Origin: Ruminococcus sp.
Lineage (GTDB): Bacteria > Bacillota > Clostridia > Oscillospirales > Ruminococcaceae
Length of the DNA stretch: 64,000 bases
NCBI GenBank assembly: GCA_029060755.1
Contig: JAIDTI010000023.1
Coordinates: 1-64,000, forward strand
Direction: 5' to 3'
This document shows positions 18,845 through 28,431 of the stretch, piece by piece (positions within the stretch are counted from its first letter, which is position 1; every line of letters starts with the position of its first letter). Position numbers and translations under genes: made by a program. The notes beneath the pieces were generated by a model. The model saw nothing but the letters and a program-made list of their open reading frames with translations. It was not told the DNA's origin and did not search any database.

Positions 18845-19180
18845 TTATTCTTTTTCTTTAAGAACAACTGTAATGTGTGATGTTCTCTTTAAAATTCTAT
18901 ATGCTCTGCCCTGAGCTCTTGGCATGATTCTCTTCATGATTGTACCAGGTGTTACGAAACACTCTGAAACATAAAGATTATCACCGTCCATGCTGAAATT
19001 GTTTACAGCATTTGCCTGAGCGGACTTTACAAGCTTTGAAACGATAGGACTTGCAGCCTTAGGAGTAAGCTCCAAAGTAGCCAGTGCGATGTCAAGCGGC
19101 TTGTTTCTGATAAGGTCAAGAACAATCTGCACCTTTCTTGGTGATATACGAGCATTTCTTAAATAAGCTCTTGCTTCCAT
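18845..19180 (-). CDS. rplV: 50S ribosomal protein L22
   Basis: 111 residues. N-terminus [25 protein letters not shown] and the C-terminal loop with [19 protein letters not shown], which reaches into the exit tunnel at the macrolide site. It lies between rpsS and rpsC. Confidence 0.97.
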   Translation of the reverse strand: MEARAYLRNARISPRKVQIVLDLIRNKPLDIALATLELTPKAASPIVSKLVKSAQANAVNNFSMDGDNLYVSECFVTPGTIMKRIMPRAQGRAYRILKRTSHITVVLKEKE

Positions 19181-19201
19181 CTTAACAGCTCCTCCTTCCG
19201 C

Positions 19202-19486
19202 TTATTTCTTACCGTTGTTAGATGTTTTTGAACCTGCGTGACCCTTGTAGGTTCTTGTAGGAGCAAACTCGCCAAGCTTGTGACCTACCATATCTTCTGT
19301 TACATAAACAGGAACGTGTTTTTTTCCGTCATGAACAGCGAATGTGTGACCAACGAAATCAGGGAAAATTGTTGATGAACGGCTCCATGTTTTAAGAACT
19401 TTCTTTTCGCCTGCTTCATTCATGGCAACAACTCTCTTAAGGAGAACCTCCTGAACGTATGGTCCTTTTTTAGTGCTTCTGCTCAT
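19202..19486 (-). CDS. rpsS: 30S ribosomal protein S19
   Basis: 94 residues. [38 protein letters not shown] and [16 protein letters not shown] are all diagnostic. It lies in the 30S head and bridges to the large subunit. Confidence 0.97.
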   Translation of the reverse strand: MSRSTKKGPYVQEVLLKRVVAMNEAGEKKVLKTWSRSSTIFPDFVGHTFAVHDGKKHVPVYVTEDMVGHKLGEFAPTRTYKGHAGSKTSNNGKK

Positions 19487-19506
19487 TTTTCAGTTCCTCC
19501 TTTCGA

Positions 19507-20340
19507 TTATTTACCGTTGCGACGCTTTACAATAAACTTGTCTGTTCTGTGGTGCTTCTTACGTGTCTTGTAACCAAGAGCAGGTTTTCCCCATGGTGTA
19601 ACAGGTCCTGGTCTTCCGACTGGTGATTTACCTTCACCACCGCCGTGCGGGTGGTCGCATGGGTTCATTACTGAACCACGTACAGTTGGTCTCCAGCCCA
19701 TGTTTCTTACACGTCCTGCTTTACCATAGTTTACATTTTCGTGGTCGATATTTGAAACCTGTCCGATAGAAGCCTTACAGTTAATCGGAACTTTTCTCAT
19801 CTCGCCTGATGGAAGTCTTACAAGTGCATACTTGTCTTCTTTACCCATAAGTTGTGCCTGATTTCCAGCACTTCTTACAAGCTGTGCGCCCTTTCCGGGA
19901 TAAAGCTCGATAGCATGGATAAATGTACCAACAGGAATATCAGCAAGAGCAAGTGCGTTTCCGGGCTTGATGTCTGCCTCTGAACCTGATTCAATCTTGT
20001 CGCCGACTTTAAGACCGTTCGGAGCAAGAATGTATCTCTTTTCGCCGTCCTCATACTGAACGAGAGCAATAAATGCACTTCTGTTCGGGTCATATTCAAG
20101 TGTAAGAACTGTTGCAATCATGTTGTCCTTGTCACGCTTGAAATCGATAACACGGTATTTTCTTCTGTTTCCGCCACCTCTGTGACGAACTGTTATTCTG
20201 CCGTAGCTGTTTCTTCCCGACTTTTTCTTCATGGGTTCGAGAAGGCTTTTCTCCGGCTCAACCTTTGAAAGAACAGAATAATCTGTTACAGTCATCTGAC
20301 GTCTTGAAGGCGTCGTAGGCTTATAGGTTTTAATAGCCAT
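19507..20340 (-). CDS. rplB: 50S ribosomal protein L2
   Basis: 277 residues. [18 protein letters not shown] start and the C-terminal conserved block [16 protein letters not shown], which includes the His important for peptidyl transferase activity. The ATG at 20340 has AAGGAG 8 nt upstream; a GTG at 20349 in the same frame overlaps that site. Confidence 0.97.
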   Translation of the reverse strand: MAIKTYKPTTPSRRQMTVTDYSVLSKVEPEKSLLEPMKKKSGRNSYGRITVRHRGGGNRRKYRVIDFKRDKDNMIATVLTLEYDPNRSAFIALVQYEDGEKRYILAPNGLKVGDKIESGSEADIKPGNALALADIPVGTFIHAIELYPGKGAQLVRSAGNQAQLMGKEDKYALVRLPSGEMRKVPINCKASIGQVSNIDHENVNYGKAGRVRNMGWRPTVRGSVMNPCDHPHGGGEGKSPVGRPGPVTPWGKPALGYKTRKKHHRTDKFIVKRRNGK

Positions 20341-20407
20341 TTTTTTCACTCCTTAATAATGCGTTTTTGCGGAAGCATTACTTCCATACTGTCCGTATTA
20401 TACGGAA

Positions 20408-20701
20408 TTATACCATACCCTCAAAGAATTCAATAGTCTTTGAATCAGGTGTAAGAGTAACAATTGCTTTCTTCCATGAAGAAGTCATACCCTCATATCT
20501 GCCGACACGCTTCATCTTGCCTTTAACGTTCATTGTTGTAACCTTTGCAACATTAACATTAAACAGCTTTTCTACAGCCTTTTTGATTTCAGACTTTGTA
20601 GCGTCTTTGGCAACCTTGAAAGTATACTTGCCTGTCTGAAGTTCGTCCATAGACTTTTCAGTGATAACAGGCTTGATGATAATATCCTGAGCAGTTTTCA
20701 T
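20408..20701 (-). CDS. rplW: 50S ribosomal protein L23
   Basis: 97 residues. [16 protein letters not shown] start, a [19 protein letters not shown] core and a positively charged loop. It docks SRP and trigger factor at the tunnel exit. Its ATG overlaps the rplD stop by one base. Confidence 0.97.
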   Translation of the reverse strand: MKTAQDIIIKPVITEKSMDELQTGKYTFKVAKDATKSEIKKAVEKLFNVNVAKVTTMNVKGKMKRVGRYEGMTSSWKKAIVTLTPDSKTIEFFEGMV

Positions 20702-21324
20702 TATGCGTATACCTCCTCAAGTTTTCCTACTGCATTCTTTACAATGATAAACTTATCATAGTTGAGAATGTCATATACGTTAAGAGTGTTAACAGCGGCT
20801 GTTTTAACGCCGGGAATGTTAGCAGCACTCTTGATTACTTTTGTATCAGCCTCTGCTGTAACGATAAGAGCTTTTCCCTCAACACCGAGAGCCTTGAGCA
20901 TTTCAACAATTGTCTTTGTCTTGAAGTTATCCATTGTGAGAGCATCAAGAACAATCATGTTGTTGTCAAGAACTTTTGTAGAAAGAGCAGATTTCATTGC
21001 AAGTCTTCTTACTTTCTTATTAAGAGAGTAGCTGTAGTCTCTTGGCTTAGGTCCGAGAGCAACACCGCCATGAACCCACTGCGGAGCTCTGGTTGAACCC
21101 TGTCTTGCATGACCTGTTCCCTTTTGTCTCCAAGGCTTTCTGCCTCCTCCTCTTACTTCTGTTCTTGTAAGAGTTGACTGTGTACCCTGTCTCTGATTTG
21201 CAAGGTAATTTACTACCATAGCGTGCATAACGCCCTCATTTGGAGTAATTCCGAAAACTGCATCGTTAAGCTCTGTTTCGGAAACCTGATTGCCAGCCAT
21301 ATCAAATACTGAAATTGTAGACAT
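20701..21324 (-). CDS. rplD: 50S ribosomal protein L4
   Basis: 207 residues. Contains the tunnel loop with [20 protein letters not shown], followed by [13 protein letters not shown]. In E. coli L4 also represses the S10 operon by attenuation and translational control, which makes the hairpin in the leader of this operon (22477-22510) notable. Confidence 0.97.
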   Translation of the reverse strand: MSTISVFDMAGNQVSETELNDAVFGITPNEGVMHAMVVNYLANQRQGTQSTLTRTEVRGGGRKPWRQKGTGHARQGSTRAPQWVHGGVALGPKPRDYSYSLNKKVRRLAMKSALSTKVLDNNMIVLDALTMDNFKTKTIVEMLKALGVEGKALIVTAEADTKVIKSAANIPGVKTAAVNTLNVYDILNYDKFIIVKNAVGKLEEVYA

Positions 21325-21341
21325 TTACGTTTCCTCCTTCC

Positions 21342-21974
21342 TTAAGCCTTAACGCTGTCAACGATATAAACGATTCCGCCCTTTGGACCAGGAACTGCAC
21401 CTTTGATAGCGATGAGATTGTTTTCTGTATCAATTTTAACGATTTCAAGATTCTGAACTGTAACCTGTTCAGCACCCATGTGACCTGCCATTCCCTTTCC
21501 CTTGTAAATTCTGGAAGGTGAAGAACAAGCACCCATTGAACCTGCCTGTCTGTGAACAGGACCAGTACCATGAGTTTCCTTAAGTCTGTGCTGATTGTGA
21601 CGCTTTATTGCACCCTGAAAACCTTTACCCTTGCTCTTGCCGATAACGTCAATAGCGTCACCAACTGCAAAAGTATCAGCCTTTATAATGTCTCCGACAT
21701 TGAGAACATCACAATCATCAAATCTGAACTCTTTGAGAGTTTTCTTGCAGGCAACATCTGCCTTTGCGAAATGTCCCTTCATAGGCTTGTTAACTCTCTG
21801 AACCTTTACATCACCGTAACCAAGCTGAAGTGCAGCATAACCGTCATTTTCAACAGTTTTTTTCTGAACAACAACACAAGGACCGGCTTCAATTACTGTT
21901 ACAGGAATAACTTTTCCTGCTTCGTCGAAAATCTGTGTCATACCGATTTTCTTACCGATAATGCCTTTCTGCAT
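21342..21974 (-). CDS. rplC: 50S ribosomal protein L3
   Basis: 210 residues. [18 protein letters not shown] start, and the conserved [13 protein letters not shown] and [18 protein letters not shown]. The ATG at 21974 lies about 8 nt after AGGAGG; the ATG at 21980 in the same frame is too close to it. L3 nucleates 50S assembly. Confidence 0.96.
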   Translation of the reverse strand: MQKGIIGKKIGMTQIFDEAGKVIPVTVIEAGPCVVVQKKTVENDGYAALQLGYGDVKVQRVNKPMKGHFAKADVACKKTLKEFRFDDCDVLNVGDIIKADTFAVGDAIDVIGKSKGKGFQGAIKRHNQHRLKETHGTGPVHRQAGSMGACSSPSRIYKGKGMAGHMGAEQVTVQNLEIVKIDTENNLIAIKGAVPGPKGGIVYIVDSVKA

Positions 21975-22082
21975 TTTCATTTCCTCCTATAAGGTTATTG
22001 GTTGATAATCATCAACTTGACCGACAGATTACTGTCATTCCGTTTCCCTGAACGGTAAGTTCGCAAGCATAATGCAGATTAA

Positions 22083-22397
22083 TTACTTAATCTCCATAAC
22101 AACGTCTACGCCTGCGGGGATTTCAAGCTTATCAAGAGCAGCAGTTGTCTTTTCTGTAGGACGGAGAACATCAATAAGTCTCTTGTGAGTTCTCATTTCA
22201 AACTGCTCACGGCTATCCTTGTATTTATGAGTAGCACGGAGAATAGTAACAACTTCCTTATTTGTAGGGAGTGGAATAGGTCCTGAAACTCTTGCACCAC
22301 TTCTCTTAGCTGCTTCGACAATCTTAGCTGCTGCAATATCAACAGTAGCATGGTCATAGCCCTTAATCTTGAATCTGATTTTTTCGTTGACTGCCAT
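22083..22397 (-). CDS. rpsJ: 30S ribosomal protein S10
   Basis: 104 residues: [20 protein letters not shown] start, then [20 protein letters not shown] and [15 protein letters not shown]. The true start is the ATG at 22397, with AAGGAGG upstream; the longer open frame runs through the leader. It is the first gene of the operon. S10 is also the partner of NusG and NusB in transcription-translation coupling and antitermination. Confidence 0.97.
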   Translation of the reverse strand: MAVNEKIRFKIKGYDHATVDIAAAKIVEAAKRSGARVSGPIPLPTNKEVVTILRATHKYKDSREQFEMRTHKRLIDVLRPTEKTTAALDKLEIPAGVDVVMEIK

Positions 22398-22719
22398 TTT
22401 CTTTCGCCTCCTTGAAAATTTTTCGGGGACGCTGATTGAGATGTACACGCTTCCACGTGTTTCAGCCTGCACAGACAAAAAAAGCTCGTGAAAAATTACT
22501 TTTTCCGAGCAAACGCAGACATTCAGACACAAATTGACAGTATAAAAGCTTGCACAACAAACTATACACTCAAAACACAAACTGTGTCCAATATCTCTGT
22601 CGCCCGATTTACGGACATACTCCACAGAAATTCCCTGCCACACCGACAGCAACCTTCTGCTTCTTCGCATATCTTAACAGCAGGTATATTCAAATATCAT
22701 ACCCGACTCAACATAAACT
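22398..22719 (-). other. Leader of the S10 operon (no gene)
   Basis: About 315 nt of untranslated leader follow the promoter. They hold the terminator-like hairpin at 22477-22510 and a small hairpin ACACG / CGTGT at 22445-22460, closer to rpsJ. No convincing short coding region was found; open frames here lack ribosome binding sites. Confidence 0.7.
22477..22510 (-). terminator. Candidate attenuator in the S10 leader
   Basis: On the minus strand GCTCG (22510-22506) pairs with CGAGC (22488-22484), and the inner AAAAA pairs with TTTTT. Seven T follow (22483-22477). This is a terminator-type structure about 205 nt after the predicted transcription start and 80 nt before rpsJ, so it must be bypassed for expression of some 28 genes. 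Confidence 0.65.
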
Positions 22720-22748
22720 ATTATACCACGTATATAATAATAAGTCAA
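22720..22748 (-). promoter_or_regulatory. Sigma-A-type promoter of the S10 operon
   Basis: Minus strand: TTGACT (22748-22743), 17-nt spacer, TATAAT (22725-22720). No comparably strong promoter was noticed between here and rplQ. Confidence 0.85.
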
Positions 22749-22772
22749 CATTTTCTTGTGTAGAAATATGCA

Positions 22773-22813
22773 GACTTTTTGCCTGGTTTTTTGTGAATTT
22801 CAGACAAAAAGTC
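22773..22813. repeat. 9-bp inverted repeat between the M23 gene and the S10 promoter
   Basis: GACTTTTTG (22773-22781) and CAAAAAGTC (22805-22813) are perfect complements around a 23-nt loop. It may terminate transcription from the M23 gene, but no good T-run follows. Confidence 0.5.
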
Positions 22814-22824
22814 CGTATTTCTTA

Positions 22825-24522
22825 CTATTCGTCACTTTCTTCAGGTTTTTTCATGTCAATAGTATTAAGAAACAGTGTCGGGTCAAGACATATTCCCTGA
22901 TAACGTACTTCAAAATGACAATGGTTGCCGAAAGAATTTCCCGTATTTCCTACAAATCCTATAAGCTGACCTTTTGAAACCTGCTGACCCTCAACTGCAT
23001 ACACACTAATCATATGAGCGTATACCGTTGCATAGCCGTTTTCGTGTTCAATCATTACAACATTTCCATATCCTCCGGAGTTCCAGCCTGCCGAAACAAC
23101 AACGCCGTCCTGAGCCGCATAAATCTCTGTATTTTCAGGTGCGGCAATATCAAGTCCTTTGTGATTGCGGTCGCTTATGAATGAATCACTAACCCAGCCA
23201 CCGTCTACAGGCCAGCCCATTTCACCTGAACCAGTCAGCGGATAACCGAAATAAACTGTTTCGGGATTATCAGGAGAAGCGGAATATGTTCCGATACCGA
23301 TTGTTTCAACTACAGGATTTTTCAATACAACACTTTCAAGAACTTTTCGTCCTGATTCTATGCCGTCAATGTAGGTTATTTCAATATTACTCTTTTTTTC
23401 TCCTCTTTCACCTTTTACAAGCGTCACCCTTGAACCGACATTGAGAGAACTTGTTTCAACTTCCATTATCTGATAATCGATAAATGAAAGCGTTTCCATT
23501 TCTCTTATATATTTAATAGGAAGATAATTTTCGTGTTTTACAACATATAGAAGCTGTCCTGTTCTTATACCCTTTTCTGCGGACGGATTAAGTTTATTAA
23601 ATTCGTCCAAATCCATGCCGTATTCTTGAATAATATCAAGAACTGTCTGTTCCTCTTTTGCAAAAAGAACCTGCTTTTTTTCTTTTGATGATGTCAGAAG
23701 TTTTATTACATCATGTTCTTTCTGCAAACTGCTGATAAGGTATATACCCTCTTTCAGTTCAACCTTGTTTACATACTCAATATCCCTGACAATTCCTTCT
23801 ATGTCATAATTAAGCAGTCTGTCATCAAGTGCTTTCTGTACTCTCTTGCTGTCCTCTACAGAACATATAAACTGATTGTCAATATATACTCCGTATGCTT
23901 TTATAAGTTCCTCATCTGATGCTTCAAGCATTTTATCGGCAAGCTGTCCTGCACTTACAATATTATCATCATCGGATATTATTCTCAATGAAAGTCTTGA
24001 AGATAAATCAATAGCCTTATCATTTTCGTTATAAGAAATTCTCTGCTGAACATCTCTTTCCGCTTTCACAAAATCTGCCTCTGCGGAAATTATACCAAGT
24101 TCCTTTCCGTTGTATTCAACTGCTATACCGTATTCAAGACCTGAACCATATCTTATAACACCGATAAGAAACGCAATTGAAACAAGTGGGAGAAGCCAGT
24201 TGAAAGCCGTATAGAATACGCCGTTTTCACCGCAGAAAAATGAGTAGAAAAACTTTAAAAGTGCCTTTATATATTCAGATTTACCCTCTTTTTTTGCAAG
24301 TCGGACTTCTTTTGAAAGTCTGTTTGAAAGTTCTAGCCTGCTTCGATAAGATTCTGTTGCTTCTCTGAAAATCCAGCATATGATATTTTTTATTAATCTG
24401 ATAATCCCGCATATTTCAGAAAAAATAAATTTCACACTTCTGATTATTGCAAGAAGTATTGCAGAAATAAATTTAAATGTGCAGAGTCCTGCTCTTACAG
24501 CAAGAGCTGTAAATATTTTCAA
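22825..24522 (-). CDS. Membrane-anchored M23 metallopeptidase with LysM and G5 domains
   Basis: 565 residues. An N-terminal cytoplasmic/juxtamembrane region is followed by a transmembrane helix (about residues 108-126), an extended region, a LysM-like segment (QTVLDIIQEYGMDLDEFNKLNP), a G5 domain (about 390-445) and a C-terminal M23 peptidase. Zinc ligands are visible: H and D in HKGLDIAAP, H in YAHM and H in CHFEV. It probably cleaves peptidoglycan cross-links or binds the wall. The start is TTG 24522, with AAAGGAG 8 nt upstream; a GTG at 24531 overlaps that site. It follows luxS by about 14 nt. Confidence 0.88.
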   Translation of the reverse strand: MKIFTALAVRAGLCTFKFISAILLAIIRSVKFIFSEICGIIRLIKNIICWIFREATESYRSRLELSNRLSKEVRLAKKEGKSEYIKALLKFFYSFFCGENGVFYTAFNWLLPLVSIAFLIGVIRYGSGLEYGIAVEYNGKELGIISAEADFVKAERDVQQRISYNENDKAIDLSSRLSLRIISDDDNIVSAGQLADKMLEASDEELIKAYGVYIDNQFICSVEDSKRVQKALDDRLLNYDIEGIVRDIEYVNKVELKEGIYLISSLQKEHDVIKLLTSSKEKKQVLFAKEEQTVLDIIQEYGMDLDEFNKLNPSAEKGIRTGQLLYVVKHENYLPIKYIREMETLSFIDYQIMEVETSSLNVGSRVTLVKGERGEKKSNIEITYIDGIESGRKVLESVVLKNPVVETIGIGTYSASPDNPETVYFGYPLTGSGEMGWPVDGGWVSDSFISDRNHKGLDIAAPENTEIYAAQDGVVVSAGWNSGGYGNVVMIEHENGYATVYAHMISVYAVEGQQVSKGQLIGFVGNTGNSFGNHCHFEVRYQGICLDPTLFLNTIDMKKPEESDE

Positions 24523-24536
24523 AAAAAACACTCCTT

Positions 24537-25010
24537 TTATTCGCCTGTATGATAGCTGTAATTCAGCATTTCAGCAGTATATCCCTCAAGCTTTTGTAAA
24601 AGTGGCAGAACATCTTTTCTTGCTGATTCAAGGTCATGCTCAAGATAATTTCCGCACTCAACAATACTGTTTCCGGGAATTTGCCCCTCATATTCTGAAA
24701 TGAACTTATATGCTTCCTTTACAAGCTGAATTGCATCTTCTCCACTCATATCATTTCTTGTGAGAAGATAAAATCCCGTACGACAGCCCATAGGTCCGAT
24801 ATATATTATACTTTCAGTAAATCGGCTGTTTCTTGCATACGTTGCAAAAAGATGCTCAATTGTATGAAGTGATGGATTTGAAATATACGTTCCACCATTT
24901 GGCTTGACCATGCGGACATCATAAGTTATAATATCACCGTCAATGCGTGATATGTACATTCCAACGCCGAATTTTGTATGGTCAACCTGAAAACTTGCTA
25001 TTTTTTTCAT
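24537..25010 (-). CDS. luxS: S-ribosylhomocysteine lyase
   Basis: 157 residues. Cleaves S-ribosylhomocysteine to homocysteine and the AI-2 precursor DPD. The metal motif HxxEH is at residues 49-53 (LHTIEHL), the catalytic Cys is in MGCRTGF (C76), and the third metal ligand Cys is in ECGNYLEH. The ATG at 25010 has AAAGGAG upstream; an ATG further upstream in the same frame overlaps the preceding pseudouridine-synthase gene. It serves the activated-methyl cycle and possibly signalling. Confidence 0.95.
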   Translation of the reverse strand: MKKIASFQVDHTKFGVGMYISRIDGDIITYDVRMVKPNGGTYISNPSLHTIEHLFATYARNSRFTESIIYIGPMGCRTGFYLLTRNDMSGEDAIQLVKEAYKFISEYEGQIPGNSIVECGNYLEHDLESARKDVLPLLQKLEGYTAEMLNYSYHTGE

Positions 25011-25023
25011 AATAATTCTCCTT

Positions 25024-25860
25024 TTAATCAAATAAACTGATAATATCTTTCGGAAGTTTCGAACAGACTGTAATTTTTTCGGGAATATCAAATATCATCT
25101 TCCCACAATGCAATGCTTGTCTTGAAATATCGTCACGCAGACCGCCATATAAATCGTCACCGACAAGAGAATGTCCGATGTGTGCAAAATGTACTCTTAT
25201 TTGATGTGTTCTGCCTGTTTCAAGATGTATTTCAAGCAATGTATATTTTTCATTCGTTCTTATGCTTTTATAGCGTGTAACAGCTCTTTGTCCGTCTGCA
25301 CGCACACAACGGAGTATTATACTTTCCTGCTCCCTTGCTATCGGTGCATCTATAACACCACTGCCCTCAATTATCCCGTGAACTACTGCAAAATATACCT
25401 TTTCACAATTTCCCTGCAAAAGATTTGCAGAATAAGCATTTTTTGCAACAACACACAAGCCCGACGTATCTTTGTCAAGTCGATTTACAGGTCGGAACGT
25501 CAGTTCAGGGTGAAGATATGCAAAAAGATTTCCTAATGTGTCATCTCTGTGACGGATTGACGGGTGAACAGGCATACCGTCCGGCTTATCGAAAATTATC
25601 ATATTTTCATTTTCAAAGGCTATATCAGCTTTAAGACTGCTGTTCGGCACAATTTCTGTTCTCTCCTCACTGTTCAGGACTATAACATCTCCGCTTTTTA
25701 CCGTGTCAACTGTACGGATAAATCTGCCGTTGCAGGTTATACCGCCGTCACGGTTTTTCAGTTTTTGCAGAAGACGGCGTGATACACTACATTTCTCACG
25801 AAGATACTCCTGCAATGGAACTGGTATTTCTGTTTCTACATTAAATATAAGTTCACTCAT
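25024..25860 (-). CDS. RluA-family pseudouridine synthase
   Basis: 278 residues. An N-terminal S4-like domain (SRRLLQKLKNRDGGI... region) is followed by the catalytic domain with the signature VNRLDKDTSGLCVVAKN, whose Asp is the nucleophile, and ETGRTHQIRVHFAHIGHSL. It isomerises uridines in rRNA or tRNA; which position cannot be told (RluD/RluC-like). Its ATG overlaps the stop of the upstream membrane-protein gene (ATGA). Confidence 0.9.
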   Translation of the reverse strand: MSELIFNVETEIPVPLQEYLREKCSVSRRLLQKLKNRDGGITCNGRFIRTVDTVKSGDVIVLNSEERTEIVPNSSLKADIAFENENMIIFDKPDGMPVHPSIRHRDDTLGNLFAYLHPELTFRPVNRLDKDTSGLCVVAKNAYSANLLQGNCEKVYFAVVHGIIEGSGVIDAPIAREQESIILRCVRADGQRAVTRYKSIRTNEKYTLLEIHLETGRTHQIRVHFAHIGHSLVGDDLYGGLRDDISRQALHCGKMIFDIPEKITVCSKLPKDIISLFD

Positions 25861-26687
25861 ATTTCACCACTTTGTCTTATTTTTCCTGCAAAAATACGCT
25901 TTCTTCTGGATTCATGAATAATATGTGCATATTCATCCTCTTTGAAAAAAATTGATATTCCTACAGCATAAGCAGATGCAATTTCAGGGATAACAAATGG
26001 TATGGCTACAACTGTAACAACAGGCAGTAAAAATGTAAACGAAATTCCGACAAACATTTTTTTACGTCCATTCATGAATCTGAATGAATCAAAAACAACT
26101 TTCAGAACGCTTTTTTCCGGAAATTCCGCAAGCAAAAACGGTACAGCCGTCATACTTATCTTTACACCCAGCCAGAATACAACAAAAACTATACAAAGTG
26201 CAAATAAATTTGAGGATAAAAAAAGCTGTTTATCGTCTGCACTCTCCGATATTATTTTTATACCATACAATCCCGAAATAATCGCAGGAATAAGAGTTGC
26301 TGTACATATCATCTTCCGCATGAAAAAAGAAAATAGACTTCGCCATATAAATCGCCATTCAAGAAGCATATCAGAAAATGATGTCTTTTTATCTGAATCC
26401 TTTGCAAACTCAATCAGCCGTACAGCTGACGCACAATAAAGCGGTGCAGAAATTATATATCTTGCTGTTGTAAATACTACAGCAATGCAAATCTGCTCTA
26501 CGCTTTCACCCGTAAAAAGTCCGAGCGGATTGAAAGCACCCAGATAAAGCATAATACTGTATACAGATGCTTCCGCAAGACGAAAAAACAATTCTGCCAC
26601 TAAAGGCGGTGTGCATATCAGAAAAATTTCACGTCGTCTGCCTTTTATTTTTCGCCTTGAATAGCGTATAAGTTCCATTGTTTTCAT
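25857..26687 (-). CDS. Polytopic membrane protein of unknown function
   Basis: 276 residues with about six hydrophobic segments, a basic N-terminus (RYSRRKIKGRRRE) and a basic C-terminus. No catalytic motif was recognised. It overlaps the pseudouridine-synthase gene by 4 nt and follows the phosphatase gene in the same orientation. AAGGAG precedes the ATG by 10 nt. I do not recognise a family with confidence; DUF975-like membrane proteins are a possibility. Confidence 0.75.
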   Translation of the reverse strand: MKTMELIRYSRRKIKGRRREIFLICTPPLVAELFFRLAEASVYSIMLYLGAFNPLGLFTGESVEQICIAVVFTTARYIISAPLYCASAVRLIEFAKDSDKKTSFSDMLLEWRFIWRSLFSFFMRKMICTATLIPAIISGLYGIKIISESADDKQLFLSSNLFALCIVFVVFWLGVKISMTAVPFLLAEFPEKSVLKVVFDSFRFMNGRKKMFVGISFTFLLPVVTVVAIPFVIPEIASAYAVGISIFFKEDEYAHIIHESRRKRIFAGKIRQSGEI

Positions 26688-26740
26688 AACAGTACATCTC
26701 CTTGAAAGATTTACCGTTATTATATGGAATTTATTTACGG

Positions 26741-27379
26741 TTATTCATTTTCATTGTCTTCTATTTTATCATAGGGGCAATATCCGAGAATTTCAAATGC
26801 TTGAGAATTAAGCCACATCTGCGTTGTTACAAGAACATCAAATCCCTCACCTGATTCTGCTGTAAGATATTTCGGGTCATATTTTGGCAATCCGAAACAG
26901 GTAAGCATATTTGTAATTATTCCACCATGAGTTATAATTGCTGAATGTGCTATGCCCTCCTCCATCATGTTCATGATGATATTGTGCAATGCTGAAAATA
27001 CTCTTGCTGTCATTTCCTCTAAGCTTTCACCTTTTGGCGGTCGTGTATCTTTTCCACCTTTGAGCCATTTTTTATAGTCATCACGGTTTACAAGCTGGTC
27101 TACTGTTTTTCCCTCAAATTCGCCTAAATTGAGTTCATGAAGTCCGTCAACGGGCAGCATTTCTATTTCAGGAAATAAAATTTCCGCTGTTTCTGTACAT
27201 CTGCAAAGCGGTGATGTGTATACTTTTTGTACTGACGGATAATCAAAGTTATCCATTTTTACGGCAAGTTCACTTGCCCCCTTTGGTGAAAGAGGCATAT
27301 CAGTTGAGCCGATATAAATTCCGTTTTCGTTTGCAGATGTTAAACCATGACGGATAATACTGATTCTATAACCTTTCAT
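26741..27379 (-). CDS. Histidine phosphatase family protein
   Basis: 212 residues. The catalytic RHG motif is near the N-terminus (SIIRHGLTSANENG), with a second conserved Arg in SPLCRCTETAEI, Glu in LGEFEG and His in ITHGGII. The family includes phosphoglycerate mutases, CobC and broad phosphatases; the substrate is unknown. The start ATG 27379 follows AAAGGAG; the ATG/Lys-rich stretch upstream is part of the leader. It is divergent from the XRE regulator. Confidence 0.88.
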   Translation of the reverse strand: MKGYRISIIRHGLTSANENGIYIGSTDMPLSPKGASELAVKMDNFDYPSVQKVYTSPLCRCTETAEILFPEIEMLPVDGLHELNLGEFEGKTVDQLVNRDDYKKWLKGGKDTRPPKGESLEEMTARVFSALHNIIMNMMEEGIAHSAIITHGGIITNMLTCFGLPKYDPKYLTAESGEGFDVLVTTQMWLNSQAFEILGYCPYDKIEDNENE

Positions 27380-27439
27380 TTTGTCTCCTTTCGACAAATT
27401 ATTGTTAAAATTCGCCTTAAAATTTAAACAATATTAATA

Positions 27440-27468
27440 TTTACATATTATACATTTTGTATTATAAT
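27440..27468 (+). promoter_or_regulatory. Promoter of the XRE regulator gene
   Basis: TTTACA (27440-27445), 17-nt spacer, TATAAT (27463-27468). It lies in a very AT-rich region between divergent genes that contains the short palindrome AATATTAATATT. Confidence 0.7.
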
Positions 27469-27526
27469 AATATTACACCAAAAATATACAAATTGTCAAT
27501 AAATAAACATGGGAGGATTTTTCTTT

Positions 27527-28249
27527 ATGAATTCAGATTTTGCACGTATTATCACCCTTCAAAGAAAAGAACGTCACATAAGTCAGAAACAGGCTGCGGC
27601 TGACTTAGGCATTTCACAGGCACTTCTCTCTCACTATGAAAAAGGAATCCGTGAATGTGGATTGAATTTTCTTGTAAAAATAGCTGATTATTACAATGTT
27701 TCATGTGATTATCTTCTTGGACGAACTCCTGAACCGGAGGGAAAAGTTATAACTATTGAAGATATTCCCGACGACGACGGAAACAACAATCTTAAAATGC
27801 CATCACCTGAAATAATCAACTTCAACAGACGTATCATAAATAACTCAATCAGTCTGCTTTTCAGTCTTGCACAGAAAGCAGGGAGTATCACTCTTATAAA
27901 AGAAGTTTCAAGCTATCTCATGCTTTCAGTGTACAAGCTTTTCCGCATTGTCTATAATGCAAATCCGCATAACGACCAGAAGCTTTTCAAGATACCTAAA
28001 GTTATTGCAAATGACAGTGCAAACGCTATCATTTCAATGAGTGAAGCTGATATAAAAGCTGCCTCCTGCGGAATTGCCCTTGACGGTAACGACTGCGTAG
28101 ACAATTTTGACACGCTCTACATAACTACTTCTACACTACAGAAAGATTATGCACAATATTCATCATCACTTCTCAATCTTATAAAAAGAAGTGAGGAAAG
28201 CATAGCAAGGACAAGAGAAAAATATCACAGTGCAAACAACAAATTCTGA
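27527..28249 (+). CDS. XRE-family transcriptional regulator
   Basis: 240 residues. The N-terminal helix-turn-helix (about residues 6-62) contains ITLQRKERHISQKQAAADLG and ISQALLSHYEKGIRECG. The rest is a mostly helical region without a recognised ligand domain, with the segment RIINNSISLLFSLAQKAG in its middle. The ATG at 27527 is preceded by GGGAGG; an ATG at 27509 overlaps that site. Target genes are unknown; self-regulation and control of the divergent phosphatase operon are possible. A terminator follows. Confidence 0.88.
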   Translation: MNSDFARIITLQRKERHISQKQAAADLGISQALLSHYEKGIRECGLNFLVKIADYYNVSCDYLLGRTPEPEGKVITIEDIPDDDGNNNLKMPSPEIINFNRRIINNSISLLFSLAQKAGSITLIKEVSSYLMLSVYKLFRIVYNANPHNDQKLFKIPKVIANDSANAIISMSEADIKAASCGIALDGNDCVDNFDTLYITTSTLQKDYAQYSSSLLNLIKRSEESIARTREKYHSANNKF

Positions 28250-28257
28250 ATCTGTTT

Positions 28258-28281
28258 TCCCTGATTTATCAGGGATTTTTT
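28258..28281 (+). terminator. Terminator after the XRE regulator
   Basis: TCCCTGA / TCAGGGA 7-bp stem, 4-nt loop, then six T. Confidence 0.9.
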
Positions 28282-28431
28282 CTTACCATATGATTTAGTA
28301 TACTACATCTTTTGTCATATGTCAACCTGAAATGAAGTTTTTTCATCTGTAAAACACATATAGAAAAGTATATTTGCAAATTTTTATGAAATAATAACAA
28401 ATATAAACTATATTGAAAAAAGGTGTTTTTT

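Noticed and set aside
22550..22900. Open frames in the S10 leader, both strands
   Set aside because: No ribosome binding sites, Cys/His/Tyr-rich composition unlike proteins here, and they cross the S10 promoter.
28316..28431. Sigma-G promoter for spoVAD
   Set aside because: Several partial matches (for example TGAAGT and CATATAG words) but none with a convincing combination of both elements and spacing.
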